Positions 50,572 through 58,519 of a stretch of DNA of 64,000 bases are shown here, in pieces. Under the pieces are notes generated by a model that worked only from the letters and a program-made list of their open reading frames with translations, ran no database searches and was not told the origin of the DNA. How positions within the stretch are numbered: position 1 is the first letter of the stretch; each line of letters opens with the position of its first letter. The stretch comes from Dyadobacter sp. 50-39. GTDB lineage: Bacteria > Bacteroidota > Bacteroidia > Cytophagales > Spirosomataceae. Where the stretch lies: NCBI GenBank assembly GCA_001898145.1, contig MKSR01000030.1, positions 1 to 64,000 on the forward strand. Reading direction: 5' to 3'. The position numbers and the translations under genes were made by a program.

Positions 50572-52026
50572 ATGATGAAGCGCTTGCTGACGTTCCTGTT
50601 CTTCATGATACCCCTGCATAATGCGCTGGGGCAAGAGTTGAGCGCATACTACAAAATGAAAGCGGCCGATCGTGTGAAACAGGTGCTGAAAGATTTTGAA
50701 TCCGCATTCAGCTTGCTGGCAAACCCCTATATCGTTGATTCCGAAGAGCGTGACGAGGCTGCCTACCGAATGCGCGCCAGCCTGCGCGCAGACGCTCGTT
50801 TTGAAAACGACCTTGTCCCGGGCAACAAGGGCACCAGGACCATTGATTTCGATGAATACCAGCGGATCGCATTCATCAGCTACAAAAAGACCGGTCTTAC
50901 CTACCATATCGACTGGGAAGAAGCCGAGTTCAAGGCCATTCCGGAAGGCTACCTGGTGCTGTTCTATGGCGTAAAATCCCTTTTTGGGAGCTATCAGGGT
51001 CAAAAGCGCCTCGAACTCGAAAATGTGCCCTGCCGTGCCGGGGTGTTTGTCAAACTGGCGGATAATCAGGTGACCGAAGCCCGGATCGGCTTTCTGGACA
51101 CCGATTTGAAAGGCAAGGGCAAAAACACGCTGCCCCTGACCGGCCAGCGTAATCCATTGGAATTTATCACATTACCGGAAGTAATCGATAAGTTGGCAGG
51201 GCAGATCGCCCGCGTTATGCCCAAAAACGGGGTGCGCAAACTGGCGATCGAGGAGATCACCTTCCAGGGATTGGGCGTCTCCAATGATTTTTCGAAACAG
51301 CTGACCGGCACATTGAAATCGGCCCTTACGCGGACAAACACCGATATCCAGATCGACCTCAGCCCGACGCGGAGCCTGGAAGCGCTGCTGAAACTGAAAG
51401 GCGGGTACCAGAAGGCTGGAAACTTCCTGAAAATCGCGGTACAGTTATCCGATGGCTACGATCGGCCTGTCGGCCCGGAATTGCTTGCCGAGATATTGCT
51501 GCTTAATATCCCGAACGCCGAAATAGAACCCGCAGAACACCTTGTGCAGGAGGCGCAGCGGATACGCGAGATCACCGGCCGGAAAGAGACACCCGAACCG
51601 GCAGAGCTGCTGCTGGAAGTAAGTACGGACAAAGGCTACGGGCCGCAGTCCTACCGCGAGGGCGATATCATGCGATTGAAAGTGCGGGCAAACAAGCCCT
51701 GCACGGTACGGATGATCTACCAGGACGCCGCCAAAAACATCGTCAGGCTGCGCAATGACGACTTTCGGATCGCTGCCGACGCAGTTGACAAATGGATTGA
51801 AATACCGGAGAAATTCGAATGCGCGCCTCCATTCGGATTTGAAATGCTGATGGCTTATGCCACCGAAGGAAGTTTTAAAGCAATTAAGAAAACAGAGGAG
51901 CAAAACGGCATTACATTGATCCTGGATGATCTTAAAAATGTCGTCGACCTGACCGCCGGAACAAACGAAAAGGTAGCGAGGTCCACCATTCCGATCACCA
52001 CACAGGCCAGGCGAAATGCGCTTTGA
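50572..52026 (+). CDS. exported DUF4384-like protein
   Basis: A 484-residue protein with signal peptide (MMKRLLTFLFFMIPLHNALG). An N-terminal helix/strand part (about 25-190) resembles the small proteins earlier in the operon. The middle region (about 205-330, LAIEEITFQGLGVSNDFSKQ) looks like a curli-assembly or CsgG/LpoB-like fold (inference). A DUF4384-like beta domain (about 345-465) carries YGPQSYREGDIMRLKVRANK and VRMIYQD. DUF4384 domains commonly accompany bacterial caspases. Start 50572 or 50575. Confidence 0.72.
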   Translation: MMKRLLTFLFFMIPLHNALGQELSAYYKMKAADRVKQVLKDFESAFSLLANPYIVDSEERDEAAYRMRASLRADARFENDLVPGNKGTRTIDFDEYQRIAFISYKKTGLTYHIDWEEAEFKAIPEGYLVLFYGVKSLFGSYQGQKRLELENVPCRAGVFVKLADNQVTEARIGFLDTDLKGKGKNTLPLTGQRNPLEFITLPEVIDKLAGQIARVMPKNGVRKLAIEEITFQGLGVSNDFSKQLTGTLKSALTRTNTDIQIDLSPTRSLEALLKLKGGYQKAGNFLKIAVQLSDGYDRPVGPELLAEILLLNIPNAEIEPAEHLVQEAQRIREITGRKETPEPAELLLEVSTDKGYGPQSYREGDIMRLKVRANKPCTVRMIYQDAAKNIVRLRNDDFRIAADAVDKWIEIPEKFECAPPFGFEMLMAYATEGSFKAIKKTEEQNGITLILDDLKNVVDLTAGTNEKVARSTIPITTQARRNAL

Positions 52027-52066
52027 ACCAAATGAAAAAGAACCAGATAAGTTAATATTGAATTAA

Positions 52067-52738
52067 ATGACGCCCCAAGATTCCTGCAAACGCTACCGTG
52101 ATTCGGACCTGGTGTTTTATGAAGAATTGCTGCATGAAAAACGTGAGGCGTTTTTGTGTTTATACCAGCAAACCTACCAGCAATGCATTCCCTACGTGCT
52201 GAAAAGAGGCAGCGACCGGGACCAGGCCGAGGATCTTTTACAGGAATGCCTGGCCATTTTTGTAAGCAAAGTCAGGGATGGCAGCTATGCATATCAGGAG
52301 GGCACGCGGATCACTACTTACTTCCATCGCATTTATATCAATCAATGGAAGAAGAGCCTCGAACAGCTTACGCGGCGCGGCGAAGTACGGCTGGAAGCAC
52401 GCTCGACCGCAGACAATGACGACGATGACGCTTACAAGACAGCCAGTAGCAGCTCGCTTCATGTAACGGGCACGGACGAGGAAGGCATCGCATTCCGGAC
52501 TGAACTGCCAGAAAGCGTTTCCCAGCCGTATGATGAGGACGAACGGAACTGGATATTCAGGAAACTCGACCGCGCATTTCAGCTTTTGGCCGAGGACTGC
52601 CGGAAAATGCTGCGGTGGTTCTACGTGGAAGACCGCTCCTTACGGGACATTGCAGGCGAGCTGGGTATGACGGAGGCTTCCGCGACGGTGAAGCGGTTCA
52701 AATGCGCGAAATATTTGAAGGAGAAATTTCATTTGTGA
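52067..52738 (+). CDS. sigma-70 family RNA polymerase sigma factor
   Basis: A 223-residue sigma factor. Region 2 lies at about 25-100 (FLCLYQQTYQQCIPYVLKRG, EDLLQECLAIFVSKV, ITTYFHRIYINQWKK) and region 4 at about 165-218 (AEDCRKMLRWFYVEDRSLRD, IAGELGMTEASATVKRFKCA). An unusually long, acidic and serine-rich linker joins them (about 108-155, DNDDDDAYKTASSSS). It is followed 67 bases later by a one-TM candidate anti-sigma gene. It probably drives its own operon. Confidence 0.88.
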   Translation: MTPQDSCKRYRDSDLVFYEELLHEKREAFLCLYQQTYQQCIPYVLKRGSDRDQAEDLLQECLAIFVSKVRDGSYAYQEGTRITTYFHRIYINQWKKSLEQLTRRGEVRLEARSTADNDDDDAYKTASSSSLHVTGTDEEGIAFRTELPESVSQPYDEDERNWIFRKLDRAFQLLAEDCRKMLRWFYVEDRSLRDIAGELGMTEASATVKRFKCAKYLKEKFHL

Positions 52739-52805
52739 TGATAAGAATCGGCGGAAACGCGTATCAATCTAAAAAAATCCAACCAGCGAATCTCGATTTG
52801 AACAT

Positions 52806-53675
52806 ATGGAATTGTCGGAAGAAACTTTTCATGAAATTCACCAATACCTGAGCGGCAGCGGTACGCCGGAAGAGCGCCTGGCCTTCGAGCGCAGGATGCA
52901 TGCGGACCCGGATCTTGCAGACGAGGTGACGTCTCAGCGCCGCATCCGCAACGGGCTGAAAGCGAACGAGTACAAAAAGGTTTTCAGGGACATTCATGCC
53001 CAGCTGCAAAGCGAAGGCGCATTGCCCGGTAATGTGCGCGACGACCAGGTAAAAACAGTGCCGCTGGTATCCGGCCGCGCGGCAAATGCAGCCCGGTGGC
53101 CTTACCTGGCGGCCGCAGCCAGCGTGCTGATCGCCATCGGTTTAGTTTGGTACTTCAATCAGGGTACCACGGTTGCGCCCGTGGCATCCGATACCCCGTC
53201 CATTCCGGCTGCGAAAGACACTGCCGCTCCGGCACAGCACCAGGTTCCTGGCGATACAGCCGGCAACGATGCGCCAGCCGAAAAGCCCCGAAAACAGGAA
53301 CCGGCGACGATGAATGCCGACGCATTTTTTGCCCGCTATTTCAATCCGGATGCCGTACTGGAAAGTCCCTTTTCGAAAGACAAACTGGGGCTGAGCCCCT
53401 CGGCGCTGGCCCAATGGCGCTCAGATACGGCCCACGTACGGCAAGGTATCCGTTACCTCGCTAGTCGCCAGGCACAGCAGGCCTTACAGGCATTCAACCA
53501 TGCTGAAACGGGCCGTTTCCCGCAGTTGAAGGGCGTCGCAGCCTGGTATCAGGCCCTGGCCTATTTGCAGCAGAACGATCTGAAAAATTGCCGCAGCCAG
53601 CTTAAAAAGGTAATAGCCGATCCTGAAAACAGTTATCGCAAGCAGGCGCAAGAACTACTCTCTAAAATCCAATAG
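52806..53675 (+). CDS. candidate anti-sigma factor with TPR-like periplasmic domain
   Basis: A 289-residue protein. The N-terminal cytoplasmic part (1-90) has the anti-sigma-like helices FHEIHQYLSGSGTPEERLAF and RMHADPDLADEVTSQRRI. One transmembrane helix (97-116, WPYLAAAASVLIAIGLVWYF) leads to a Pro/Ala-rich linker. The C-terminal periplasmic part (about 180-289) contains TPR-like helices (IRYLASRQAQQALQAFNHAE, WYQALAYLQQNDLKNC). This topology, beside a sigma gene, fits envelope-signal control by proteolysis or by binding. Confidence 0.78.
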   Translation: MELSEETFHEIHQYLSGSGTPEERLAFERRMHADPDLADEVTSQRRIRNGLKANEYKKVFRDIHAQLQSEGALPGNVRDDQVKTVPLVSGRAANAARWPYLAAAASVLIAIGLVWYFNQGTTVAPVASDTPSIPAAKDTAAPAQHQVPGDTAGNDAPAEKPRKQEPATMNADAFFARYFNPDAVLESPFSKDKLGLSPSALAQWRSDTAHVRQGIRYLASRQAQQALQAFNHAETGRFPQLKGVAAWYQALAYLQQNDLKNCRSQLKKVIADPENSYRKQAQELLSKIQ

Positions 53676-53700
53676 TCATACTCACCTCCACCGATTTGCT

Positions 53701-55596
53701 ATGAAGCGATTCTTAATTTATCTACTACTTGCATCGACCGCCGTCAGCTGCCACATCGATATGCCGTCGAAACCGGTAGCCAAGTTCACGTTCACACCCG
53801 AAAACGGATGCCAGGCGCCTTGCGAGGTTACATTTACCAGCGAGTCGGAGCATGCGGTGAGTACCCAGTGGGATTTCAACGACGGCTCTCCGCTGGTGAC
53901 CGGCAGCCCGGTGAAACATACCTTTGCGGCGGGCAAAATCTACGAAGTAAAACTGATTGTGAAAGGGCCCGATGGTGGCAGCAGTGGAGAAACCCGCTCC
54001 GTCAAAATCGACGCGGCGGCCGCTTCCGCGCCTGAGGCGGATTTTAAATACACCATTACCAACGACAGCATTGCCCCGGCGACTGCGACCTTCAACAACC
54101 AGTCGAAGAATGCAGCGACTTACCAGTGGGACTTTGGCGACACCGGCTCTTCCAACAACACCAGCACAGAACCGAACCCGGTCCACACTTACAACAATCC
54201 GGGCAGCTATGTGGTAACGCTTACGGCAAAAAATGACCAGAATGTGACCGATACCCAAACTTATACCGTCGTAGTCAAAGCACAGGTCCCGGTTGTGGAC
54301 GCCATCGCCATTTCGGGAGGGAGCAACTTTGCCACGGATATCGTGGTTGACAACGCCGGGAATATTTATGTGTGCGGTGAAGCTGCGGGCACGATGCAAT
54401 TCAGCAAAACCATTCCAAAAACGTCACAATCAGGTTCTACGGATTTCTTTGTGGCCAAATACAATAGTTCCATGCAATGCCAATGGGCAGTGGTAACGGG
54501 AAGCACCGGGGAGGACCATGCCAACGGACTCGCGCTGGATGCCAGCGGCAACGTGTACGTAACTGGATTCCTGGGCGGGGCGCTTGCAGGTGGAGGCACT
54601 ACCGCGAAAGGTGGTTTCGATGGGTTTGTCGCCAAATTCAACGCTACTGGTGAGCGGCAATGGATCAGAACTTTTGGCGGTCCGGGTGAAGACCAGGGGC
54701 GCTCGATCGGCTATTTCAATAACAAGATTTACCTGACCGGCCACATCAGCGGCAGTACTCAAAGTTCCAATATCGACCTCGGAGGAAATACTATTTCAGC
54801 GAATGGCACAGATGGCTTTTTTGCACAGCTGAACCCATCCAACGGAGATTTCGGCCAGCCGGCGATCCTGGGTGGCGCCGACACACAGCGTCCGGAAGAT
54901 ATGTTCGTGGATGCGGACGGTAATGCCTACATCACGGGAGGATTTGCCGGGTCGATTTCGTTTCCCTCCATCGCTCAGGCATTGACCTCAGCAGGAGGCA
55001 GCGACATTTTCGTTGCCAAATGGGCCGTCGGTTCCAGTCAATTCCAGTGGGCAAGACGGGCGGGTTCTACCAGCGACGACTTTTCATACGACGTTGTGGC
55101 CGACGCCGCTAAAAATGTGTACGTGACGGGCATGCACGAAGGAAACATCACCGAGCTGGGTTTGGCCTCTTCCTCGTATATGAATGTCTACCTGGGCAAA
55201 TGGAATGCAAATGGGGATGTGCAAGCGGGCAGAAACGGCTTTAACGAGCTGAAACCCGATTTCCACGGAGGAATTGCGCTGAGTACGAGCGGTAATATTA
55301 TGATTGCAGGCGCATTTGAAGACAATGGACGCTTTCCGATGACCAGCGGTAATCCGAGAAGCGGCAAAGGCAATACGGACATCCTGATCACCGAAGTAGA
55401 TCCTCAGCTCAATGCCAGCGGCCGGTTCCTGGTATCCGACGGCGGCTCTGGAAGCGACCGGGCTAATAGAATCTTTGTCGCTTCGGGATACGTTTTTGCA
55501 ACGGGCTGGTTTGAGGGCAATGCTGCCTTCAACGAAGTTACGCTCAACGGCGTCGCAACCGTCAAAAACACCTTTATCGTCCGCTACAAGCAATGA
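53701..55596 (+). CDS. PKD- and SBBP-repeat surface lipoprotein
   Basis: A 631-residue lipoprotein with signal and lipobox (LASTAVSC, Cys17). Two PKD domains follow (about 27-105 and 111-195, with WDFNDGSP and WDFGDTGS). At least seven SBBP-type propeller repeats come next, each with a NxYVTG-like strand (NIYVCGEAAG, NVYVTGFLGG, KIYLTGHISG, NAYITGGFAG, NVYVTGMHEG, NIMIAGAFED, YVFATGWFEG). It is probably exposed on the outer membrane as an adhesion or recognition scaffold. Last gene of the operon, directly before a strong terminator. Confidence 0.88.
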   Translation: MKRFLIYLLLASTAVSCHIDMPSKPVAKFTFTPENGCQAPCEVTFTSESEHAVSTQWDFNDGSPLVTGSPVKHTFAAGKIYEVKLIVKGPDGGSSGETRSVKIDAAAASAPEADFKYTITNDSIAPATATFNNQSKNAATYQWDFGDTGSSNNTSTEPNPVHTYNNPGSYVVTLTAKNDQNVTDTQTYTVVVKAQVPVVDAIAISGGSNFATDIVVDNAGNIYVCGEAAGTMQFSKTIPKTSQSGSTDFFVAKYNSSMQCQWAVVTGSTGEDHANGLALDASGNVYVTGFLGGALAGGGTTAKGGFDGFVAKFNATGERQWIRTFGGPGEDQGRSIGYFNNKIYLTGHISGSTQSSNIDLGGNTISANGTDGFFAQLNPSNGDFGQPAILGGADTQRPEDMFVDADGNAYITGGFAGSISFPSIAQALTSAGGSDIFVAKWAVGSSQFQWARRAGSTSDDFSYDVVADAAKNVYVTGMHEGNITELGLASSSYMNVYLGKWNANGDVQAGRNGFNELKPDFHGGIALSTSGNIMIAGAFEDNGRFPMTSGNPRSGKGNTDILITEVDPQLNASGRFLVSDGGSGSDRANRIFVASGYVFATGWFEGNAAFNEVTLNGVATVKNTFIVRYKQ

Positions 55597-55621
55597 AATG
55601 CCCCCTATTTTGAGGTACCCT

Positions 55622-55658
55622 AAAAAAGAGCAGACGAAACGCCTGCTCTTTTGTTTTT
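55622..55658. terminator. bidirectional intrinsic terminator ending the peptidase operon
   Basis: AAAAGAGCAG (55624-55633) pairs with CTGCTCTTTT (55643-55652), with GTTTTT following on the plus strand and a T-run on the minus strand. It lies between the convergent lipoprotein and hydrolase genes and serves both. Confidence 0.85.
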
Positions 55659-55729
55659 GGATGTGAAGCCGTTGCTTACACTTGACATCACGTAGACGAC
55701 TGGCGTCGATCGTTGTTACAGCCGGACCT

Positions 55730-56539
55730 TCACGCCGTCACTTTTTCTTCCAGCACGCCGTCGATCACCTCGTCGAGCGCTTCATTTAATGCTTTTGGCG
55801 ATTCGAGCATCGGGTAATGGCAGGTGCCCGCTATTTCTAACAGCGTGTAGCCGTTCACCGCGTTTTTCTCCAATGCGGCCACATTCGTAGGCATATAATT
55901 CACGTTGATCAGGTTCATTTTTGGCCGCAACAAAGGCAGCACTTCGCGCTCGATCTGATCCATTACAAAAAATTGAGGCAGGGTTTGCTGGCCCATCGGC
56001 TCGTAGGAATGCCGGTAAGCATCCACAATTTTATCGGTAATCCACCGTGGCGTATCCGGCGTGAGAAGCACCATGCGGGCATAATGCTCGTTGGTGTCGG
56101 CATAGGCCTTTTTGGAGCTTTCGATGATCTCTTCCACCTGACTTTCATACTCGGCCGGCAGCGGCGTGGCCAGGTTCTTGAAATTATCGATGGCGATAAA
56201 GCCGATAACAGGTCCGGGATAAGCCGTTGCAGCCATCAGGATCAGGTTTGCGCCCAGCGAATGACCGATCAGGATCACGTCTTGAAGATTCAGCTCTTTT
56301 ATGACGTTCACCACATCGTCGGCCATGCCGCGCAGCGTCCATTCTTTCCGGTTCGTGCCCGATTCGCCGTGACCGGCCAGGTCCATTGTCACCACTTTGT
56401 ATTTCTCCTTGAAAAACGAAACCTGCTCTCTCCAATAAGATTGGTCAATGAAAGAGCCGTGGACGAAAAGTAGTGTGGCCGGGCCACTGCCATACACATT
56501 GTAGCTGATAGCCGTACCGTTGCTGATGATTGCTTTCAT
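55730..56539 (-). CDS. alpha/beta hydrolase
   Basis: A 269-residue alpha/beta-hydrolase fold enzyme. The oxyanion region is FVHGSF (25-30), the nucleophile Ser94 is in the GHSLGAN elbow, MDLAGHGES (52-60) is present, and the late catalytic His is in EIAGTCHYPMLE. No signal peptide is seen, so it is cytoplasmic. The substrate (ester, epoxide or peptide) cannot be read. It stands alone between the peptidase operon terminator and the peroxidase gene. Confidence 0.88.
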   Translation of the reverse strand: MKAIISNGTAISYNVYGSGPATLLFVHGSFIDQSYWREQVSFFKEKYKVVTMDLAGHGESGTNRKEWTLRGMADDVVNVIKELNLQDVILIGHSLGANLILMAATAYPGPVIGFIAIDNFKNLATPLPAEYESQVEEIIESSKKAYADTNEHYARMVLLTPDTPRWITDKIVDAYRHSYEPMGQQTLPQFFVMDQIEREVLPLLRPKMNLINVNYMPTNVAALEKNAVNGYTLLEIAGTCHYPMLESPKALNEALDEVIDGVLEEKVTA

Positions 56540-56624
56540 AGGGTTGTCGTTTGAAATGAATTGGTTTTATTTCAAAGAAACCGTACCGTAATGACAGCCT
56601 ATTGTCAACAATTATTAAAGCTTG

Positions 56625-58445
56625 CTATAAAACCTTCATGAATGCCACGAGCGCTTTCTTCTCGGGGCCGGTAAGGTTCAGCTTGTCGAAAGGTAATGTC
56701 TGGTTTTCCAAATTGAAGCCCAGCCCATTCCCGCCGCCCTGGTCGTAAAAGTCCACCACCTCTTCCAGCGTTTTGAAAACACCATTGTGCATATAAGGCG
56801 CGGTGAGCGCTATGTGGCGTACGGTAGGTGTTTTGAATGCATACCGGTGCGGTTCGCGTTGGGTAAGCGCAAATTTACCGACGTCCGGGTCGACGGACTT
56901 ACCTTCGGAAGTGGCCGGGGTTCCGAGCACTTCGCTTTCCGTCTCCACGTAAGCGGGCGGCACAGTGCCGTTGAAGAGCGGGAAGAAGTGGCAGGTAGCG
57001 CATTTGGCCTTGCCCATAAAAAGGTTAAAACCGGACTTCTCCTCCAAAGTAAGCGCCGCATCCTGGCCGCCAAAGTGGCGGTCGAGGCGTGAATCCAGGG
57101 AGGATAATGAGCGGATGTAGCTCGCAATGGCGTTTTTGAGGTTGCTTTCGGTCACGCCGTCGGCATAGGCTGCTTCGAAAAGCTTCTGCGATTCGGGTTG
57201 CTTGCGCAGCGCAGCCACCGCGTCGGGCAGCGAGCCGTGCATTTCGTCGGGGTTGCGGATTACGTCGCTAGCCTGGTCTTCCAGGAATGTCACCCGTGAA
57301 TCGGCAAACTGCACGGCCTGAAACGAAGCATTGATCAAAGTAGGCGCATTCCGGCTGATCCGGCTGCCGTCCAGACCGATGGCAAAGCTTTTAGGTTCTC
57401 CATCGGTAAACGCCTTGTCGGGCTGGTGGCAGGTAGCGCATGTCCGGCCCGACGCATTGGACAATATTGGATTGAAAAACAGCATTTTGCCTAACGATAT
57501 CCGCTGGGCGGTCATAGCCTGTTCTTCAAAGTTGATGAAGTAATTGGCGTTAAATGCCCCGGAGTCGGTAAGCGTCCGGGCCGATGCGGATAAAAGTCTT
57601 TCTTCTGTAAAAACCGGGATACCCAGCTGCTTCTGGGCATCCAGTAGTTGGCCGCTAAGCGGGTTGGCGTAGTGTTTGATAAATTCCAGCCGGTCGAATG
57701 CATTGAAATCTTCCGATTTACGGACAAATCCGATGGCCGCGTTGAATGAACTGTCCAGCCGCGAAGCCCATGCACGGTCGGTGCTGTAATGCGTGAGCTG
57801 CCGCTGCATACTTTCAAGGGCTGCCGCCACCTCGGGTAATGAATGGAATGCTACCGGCGAATCAAAACCGGTAATGCCCATTGAAACGATCCTGAAAACT
57901 TCCAGCCGCATGGCGTCGAAGATATGGCTGTCGGTCAAATCGTTGGTCTCCGAAATTTTGCGCAGCCGGTTCACGTTGGCCCGGATCACATTAGCGGCAT
58001 GAAGCATATCCGGGTAAGCGTCAGCGGCGATTTTGGGAAATACCATTTCTTCCAAAACCTGAAAACCCTGCGGCTCATTCACACGCAGGTCGTCGTCCAC
58101 TTCGGGAATATTGGGCCCGTTGAGGGCACGGGTGGTCTCGGGACTGTAATAAGCCGAGATAAATTCGATCCGTTTGTAAGCAATGCGCGCCCGTTTGAAA
58201 GACTCCTGAATGGCCGCGGGCCGTTTGGCGAGGATGTCGGCCTGCAAGCGGCTTACCGCGCTATCAAGCGATGTAATGTCCTGCATGAACGCGCTTTTCA
58301 GGGCTCCGGCCGGTTTGGGTTCAGGCTTGGTCAGCCACCAGATCAGGCATACGATCAATGGAATGATGATGATCAGAAACAGGGAAAAAAGCAGCCTCCT
58401 GTGGCGGTAAATGAATGAATTGGGGTTACGTTCGAATTTCAGCAT
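56625..58445 (-). CDS. MauG-like di-heme cytochrome c peroxidase with helical N-terminal extension
   Basis: A 606-residue protein starting at the ATG 58443-58445. A TTG 24 bases earlier also opens the frame. One N-terminal transmembrane anchor (about residues 18-38) is followed by a helical region of about 240 residues (55-280) unlike classical CcpA. The di-heme peroxidase domain carries CATCHQPD (336-340) and CATCHFFP (482-486). It faces the periplasm and may reduce peroxide or oxidise a protein or small substrate. The helical part resembles imelysin-type repeats only loosely. It follows the PhoX-like gene, from which a hairpin separates it. Confidence 0.85.
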   Translation of the reverse strand: MLKFERNPNSFIYRHRRLLFSLFLIIIIPLIVCLIWWLTKPEPKPAGALKSAFMQDITSLDSAVSRLQADILAKRPAAIQESFKRARIAYKRIEFISAYYSPETTRALNGPNIPEVDDDLRVNEPQGFQVLEEMVFPKIAADAYPDMLHAANVIRANVNRLRKISETNDLTDSHIFDAMRLEVFRIVSMGITGFDSPVAFHSLPEVAAALESMQRQLTHYSTDRAWASRLDSSFNAAIGFVRKSEDFNAFDRLEFIKHYANPLSGQLLDAQKQLGIPVFTEERLLSASARTLTDSGAFNANYFINFEEQAMTAQRISLGKMLFFNPILSNASGRTCATCHQPDKAFTDGEPKSFAIGLDGSRISRNAPTLINASFQAVQFADSRVTFLEDQASDVIRNPDEMHGSLPDAVAALRKQPESQKLFEAAYADGVTESNLKNAIASYIRSLSSLDSRLDRHFGGQDAALTLEEKSGFNLFMGKAKCATCHFFPLFNGTVPPAYVETESEVLGTPATSEGKSVDPDVGKFALTQREPHRYAFKTPTVRHIALTAPYMHNGVFKTLEEVVDFYDQGGGNGLGFNLENQTLPFDKLNLTGPEKKALVAFMKVL

Positions 58446-58475
58446 GGTGCAGGAGCGGGTATTGTTCAAAAGAAA

Positions 58476-58504
58476 ACTCCTGGCCCGAAAATCCGGCCAG
58501 GAGT
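58476..58504 (-). terminator. hairpin between the PhoX-like and peroxidase genes
   Basis: ACTCCTGGCC (58476-58485) pairs perfectly with GGCCAGGAGT (58495-58504) around a 9-base loop. On the minus strand TTTTC TTTTG follows. It lies 15 bases past the PhoX-like stop and 30 bases before the peroxidase start, so it may terminate or attenuate transcription into the peroxidase gene. Confidence 0.65.
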
Positions 58505-58519
58505 CTGAAAACTAAGTAA

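Noticed and set aside
54300-55590. DNA-level tandem repeats in the lipoprotein gene
   Set aside because: The repeats are protein-level SBBP blades, diverged at the DNA level, and need no separate repeat feature.
43661-55596. Reading the caspase operon as a cytosolic phage-defence system
   Set aside because: Nearly all products carry signal peptides or lipoboxes, and there is no nucleotide sensor, STAND NTPase or nuclease in the set.
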